Below are positions 61,883 to 64,000 of a stretch of DNA of 64,000 nt, piece after piece. A program made the translations under genes and the position numbers. The first letter of the stretch is position 1, and each line of letters begins with the position of its first letter. The DNA is from Nitriliruptoraceae bacterium (GTDB lineage: Bacteria > Actinomycetota > Nitriliruptoria > Nitriliruptorales > Nitriliruptoraceae), in assembly GCA_018401275.1 (NCBI GenBank), contig JAGYKW010000001.1, forward strand, positions 1 to 64,000, given 5' to 3'. The notes under the pieces are model-generated. The model had not been told where the DNA came from and did not search any database. It saw nothing but the letters and a program-made list of their open reading frames with translations.

Positions 61883-62654
61883 GGTCGGCCTCCGGCCTCA
61901 TCGATGACGTCGTCTGCGACTGCGCTGCAAGGTTAGCCGCGTGCCCCCGCGAGGAACGCGGCGCTCGCTCGGCCCGGTCCTGCCGGCCCCGCCGCCCTGC
62001 GGCGAGCAGCCGGTGCAACGAGACGAGGTCCGCAGCGGCGTCCACGTCGTGGTGCGCGCCGGGCAGCTCGAGCAGCGTCACCGTGCGTCCGGCGCGGCGC
62101 GCGAGCGCGACATGCGCGTCCGCCGAACCCGGCCCGTACCGCGTCCCCTGCTGCGGGCCGAGGTCGACACCTGGCGCGAGCCGCAGCAGCGCCGTCCCGC
62201 CGCCCGAGGTCGGCACGACCACGACGTCGGTGGCGACGTCCAGCACCATCGTCACCTCAGCGGCACTCAGGAGTGGCAGGTCGCCGGCGACCACCAGTCG
62301 GTCCCGGTCGCTCGGTACGGCCGCGAGTCCCGCATCGACGGCACGGCGCAGCAGCACTTCGCCCGCCGCACCGTCGTCAGCCGATGGCGGGTCGGGGACC
62401 GCGGGCAGACCGCGTGCGTGTGCTGCGGCGCGCGCCTCGTCGCCGCCGGCGAGCATCCGGACGTCGACCACGCCCGCCGCGTGGAGCGCGGCGAGCACGT
62501 CATCGAGCATCGCGAGCACGAGTCCAGCACGCGACGGGGCATCGAGCGCATCGCCCAGGCGTGACTTCCCCCCCGTGCGCAGCGGGACCAGCGCGGTGAC
62601 GGTGGTGACGCGTGCATCGGGGGGCGCATCAGGGCGCACAGTGGGAGAGGGCAT
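61722..62654 (-). CDS. cofC: 2-phospho-L-lactate/phosphoenolpyruvate guanylyltransferase, with a long C-terminal extension
   Basis: Residues 1 to about 220 form a CofC/FbiD nucleotidyltransferase that makes the activated precursor of coenzyme F420: VPLRTGGKSRLGDAL is the GTP-binding start, then LVVAGDLPLLSAAEV, GGGTALLRLAPG, RYGPGSADAHVALA and the terminal DVDAAADLVSLHRLL. The frame runs on for about 90 Arg/Ala-rich residues with no visible homology and overlaps the cold-shock-like gene in another frame. The true protein may end earlier if a base was lost. The ATG is six bases from TAGCCT, so this too may be leaderless. Confidence 0.8.
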   Translation of the reverse strand: MPSPTVRPDAPPDARVTTVTALVPLRTGGKSRLGDALDAPSRAGLVLAMLDDVLAALHAAGVVDVRMLAGGDEARAAAHARGLPAVPDPPSADDGAAGEVLLRRAVDAGLAAVPSDRDRLVVAGDLPLLSAAEVTMVLDVATDVVVVPTSGGGTALLRLAPGVDLGPQQGTRYGPGSADAHVALARRAGRTVTLLELPGAHHDVDAAADLVSLHRLLAAGRRGRQDRAERAPRSSRGHAANLAAQSQTTSSMRPEADHAAGHDPLLRPGVPLRFAARRRARGAHLRRTRDAGVGTARAAYRSARALHQGR

Positions 62655-62660
62655 GAAGTG

Positions 62661-62666
62661 AGGCTA
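62661..62666 (-). promoter_or_regulatory. -10 (TAGCCT) of leaderless cofC
   Basis: TAGCCT on the minus strand (62666-62661) is followed by six bases and the ATG of cofC (62654). No ribosome site is present, matching the dapC arrangement. Confidence 0.5.
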
Positions 62667-62714
62667 GGAGACGCTCGCGACGGATCAGCACGGTGTTCGC
62701 CTGGAGGAGGCGGT

Positions 62715-62720
62715 TAGGGT
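62715..62720 (+). promoter_or_regulatory. putative -10 (TAGGGT) for gpsA
   Basis: TTAGGGT lies 66 bases upstream of the gpsA start. Weak evidence; it fits the TAnnnT pattern. Confidence 0.3.
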
Positions 62721-62785
62721 GACGCTCGGCCCGGATGGGACGCCCGGAGTGAGGACGCCCGAAGGGGACGCTCGAGGAGATGCCT

Positions 62786-63814
62786 GTGGGCACCGTCGCA
62801 GTCATGGGTGCTGGTTCGTGGGGCACCGCGTTCTCCGTCCTGTGCCACGCGACGGGCGAGCAGGTCGCCCTGTGGGCGCGCGACGCCGGGCTCGCCGAAC
62901 GCATGGCCACCAGCCGGCGCAACGACGCGTACCTCCCCGAGGCGGTGCTGCCTGACGGGCTGCGTGTCTCCGCCGACCCCGCGGAGGTCCTCGAGGGGGC
63001 CGACCTGGTGGTGCTCGCCGTGCCGTCGGTCGGACTCGCTGCGCAGCTGGGGGTCTGGGGCGATCTGATCCCCCACGGTGCGACGCTCGCGAGCCTCACG
63101 AAGGGACTCGATGCCGAAGGTGGCCGTTTCGCCAGCCGCGTCGTCATCGACGCGCTCGACTGCGATCCGGACCGGGTCGTCGCCGTCAGCGGTCCGAACC
63201 TCGCCGGCGAGATCGCGCAGGGCCGGCCGTCCGCGACGGTCGCCGCATGTCCCGACCTCGGCCGGGCGCAGCGCGTGCAGGCCGCCGTCATGTCGCCCGT
63301 GTTCCGCGTCTACACCAACCCCGACCGCGTCGGCGTCGAGGTCGGTGGCGTCGTGAAGAACGTCCTCGCCATCGTCGCCGGTGCCGCGCACGGCCTCGGC
63401 CACGGGGACAACACCGCCGCGTTCCTGATCACGCGGGGGTTGGCCGAGATGACGCGTCTCGGGTCGGCGCTCGGCGCGGACCGGCTCACCTTCCAAGGGC
63501 TCGCAGGGGTGGGCGACCTCGTCGCGACCTGCATGTCCCGTTCCTCGCGCAACCGCACCGTCGGCGAGCGCCTCGGCCGCGGTGAGCCGCTCGCGGAGAT
63601 CGTCGCGTCGATGGACATGGTCGCCGAGGGTGTGCGTGCCGCACCGCTGCTCGCCGACATCGCGCAGGAGCACGACGTCGACATGCCGATGGTGCGCGCG
63701 GTCGTCGCCGTCACGCGCGACGGTGCGGACGTCGGCACCGTCAGCAGCGAGCTGCTCGCTCGTCCGCCGCGGTCGGAACGCTGGGGCATGCCGAGCGAGG
63801 GGAGCGGACGGTGA
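62786..63814 (+). CDS. gpsA: glycerol-3-phosphate dehydrogenase [NAD(P)+]
   Basis: A 342-residue GpsA supplying glycerol 3-phosphate for phospholipids. VMGAGSWGTAFSV is the nucleotide-binding start; SGPNLAGEIAQG, VGGVVKNVLAI (catalytic Lys) and GLAGVGDLVATCMS follow. The GTG at 62786 has GAGGAG six bases upstream; the ATG at 62780 abuts that site and is less likely. The stop overlaps the next gene (GTGA). Confidence 0.95.
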   Translation: MGTVAVMGAGSWGTAFSVLCHATGEQVALWARDAGLAERMATSRRNDAYLPEAVLPDGLRVSADPAEVLEGADLVVLAVPSVGLAAQLGVWGDLIPHGATLASLTKGLDAEGGRFASRVVIDALDCDPDRVVAVSGPNLAGEIAQGRPSATVAACPDLGRAQRVQAAVMSPVFRVYTNPDRVGVEVGGVVKNVLAIVAGAAHGLGHGDNTAAFLITRGLAEMTRLGSALGADRLTFQGLAGVGDLVATCMSRSSRNRTVGERLGRGEPLAEIVASMDMVAEGVRAAPLLADIAQEHDVDMPMVRAVVAVTRDGADVGTVSSELLARPPRSERWGMPSEGSGR

Positions 63815-64000
63815 GCATCGGGCTCGTGCTCGTGCTCGACGGTCCGTCATCGGTGGGGAAGTCGACCACGCTCGCCGCGCTGCAGCGCCGCTGGCCGCTG
63901 GAGCAGTCCGGACCGCTCATCGACGCTGGACTCGACGCTGCACGGGCCTCGCTCGGCCCGGCGTCGAGCGGACAGGCGTCGCTCGGCCGGGCCGGCGGCG
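63811..64000 (+). CDS. P-loop kinase, chloramphenicol phosphotransferase-like (3' truncated by window end)
   Basis: The first 63 codons of a gene starting GTG in the gpsA stop. LVLVLDGPSSVGKSTTLAAL is a Walker A motif in the context typical of chloramphenicol phosphotransferase-like nucleoside kinases. The LIDAGLD region follows. The rest of the gene is beyond the window, so substrate and length are unknown. Confidence 0.7.
   Translation, partial: MSIGLVLVLDGPSSVGKSTTLAALQRRWPLEQSGPLIDAGLDAARASLGPASSGQASLGRAGG

Noticed and set aside
1-64000. CRISPR arrays, insertion sequences, prophage or attachment sites
   Set aside because: No spaced identical repeats of CRISPR size, no transposase or integrase motifs, and no duplicated tRNA ends were seen.

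Overview
The window is very G+C-rich, tightly packed and starts many genes with GTG; consecutive genes often overlap by ATGA or GTGA, and almost every stop codon is TGA. Gene content points to an actinobacterium (Actinomycetota): an InhA-type enoyl reductase with a type II fatty acid cluster, an acyl-CoA carboxylase beta subunit, actinobacterial-type DapD, group II truncated haemoglobin, a CofC/FbiD enzyme of F420 synthesis and GatCAB. A deep-branching lineage such as Nitriliruptoria/Euzebyales or Acidimicrobiia would fit, but the class is a guess. I see no phage, IS element or CRISPR array; this looks like core chromosome.

Layout. 1-3.9 kb: tail of a gamma carbonic anhydrase, a NAD-salvage operon on the minus strand (pncB, pncA, NrtR-like Nudix regulator) and a DUF983 protein. 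4-9 kb: gatCAB and a GMC oxidoreductase. 9.1-18.4 kb: dxs, an ilvB leader peptide with ilvBN, two tandem PlsC acyltransferases, a GNAT enzyme, truncated haemoglobin, serA and a small membrane protein. 18.5-26.6 kb: a type II fatty acid cluster (fabD, a lysine-free biotinyl-like protein, fabH, fabG, acpP, fabF, accD-like, plsC, acpS, fabI). 26.6-32 kb: lgt, a leucine-rich leader and leuACD, with leuA and leuD each broken by an apparent single-base frameshift. 31.6-36.6 kb, minus strand: M20 peptidase, murL, murD2 and a 2-hydroxyacid dehydrogenase. 36.7-43.8 kb: leuB, dodecin, an isoleucine-run leader with cimA, a FAH-family enzyme, purB and gltX. 43.8-44 kb: tRNA-Gln and tRNA-Glu. 44.3-52.2 kb: phosphatidylcholine synthase, an antiporter with stress-protein domains, a divergent MMPL transporter/TetR pair and a molybdopterin enzyme. 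52.2-64 kb: comB, dapE, dapD, glpQ, a UMF1-type MFS protein, DUF368, dapC, serB, an unknown protein, a cold-shock-like protein, cofC, gpsA and the start of a phosphotransferase-like P-loop gene.

How the parts work together. Branched-chain amino acid synthesis is the main theme: citramalate synthase makes the isoleucine precursor from pyruvate, IlvBN makes the acetohydroxy acids and LeuABCD makes leucine. Each of ilvB, leuA and cimA is preceded by a short ORF with a good ribosome site and a run of the matching codons ([19 protein letters not shown]), followed by hairpins. This points to three separate ribosome-mediated attenuators. GatCAB, GltX, tRNA-Gln and tRNA-Glu fit the indirect route to Gln-tRNA. 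DapD, DapE and DapC form the succinylase branch of diaminopimelate synthesis, and MurD2/MurL a bypass for installing D-glutamate in peptidoglycan.

The most unexpected pattern is at gene 3' ends. At dxs, fabG, the FAH gene, purB, the molybdopterin gene and comB, the last bases including the stop codon are repeated in tandem with a 13- or 14-base period. In three cases this places stop codons in all three frames.
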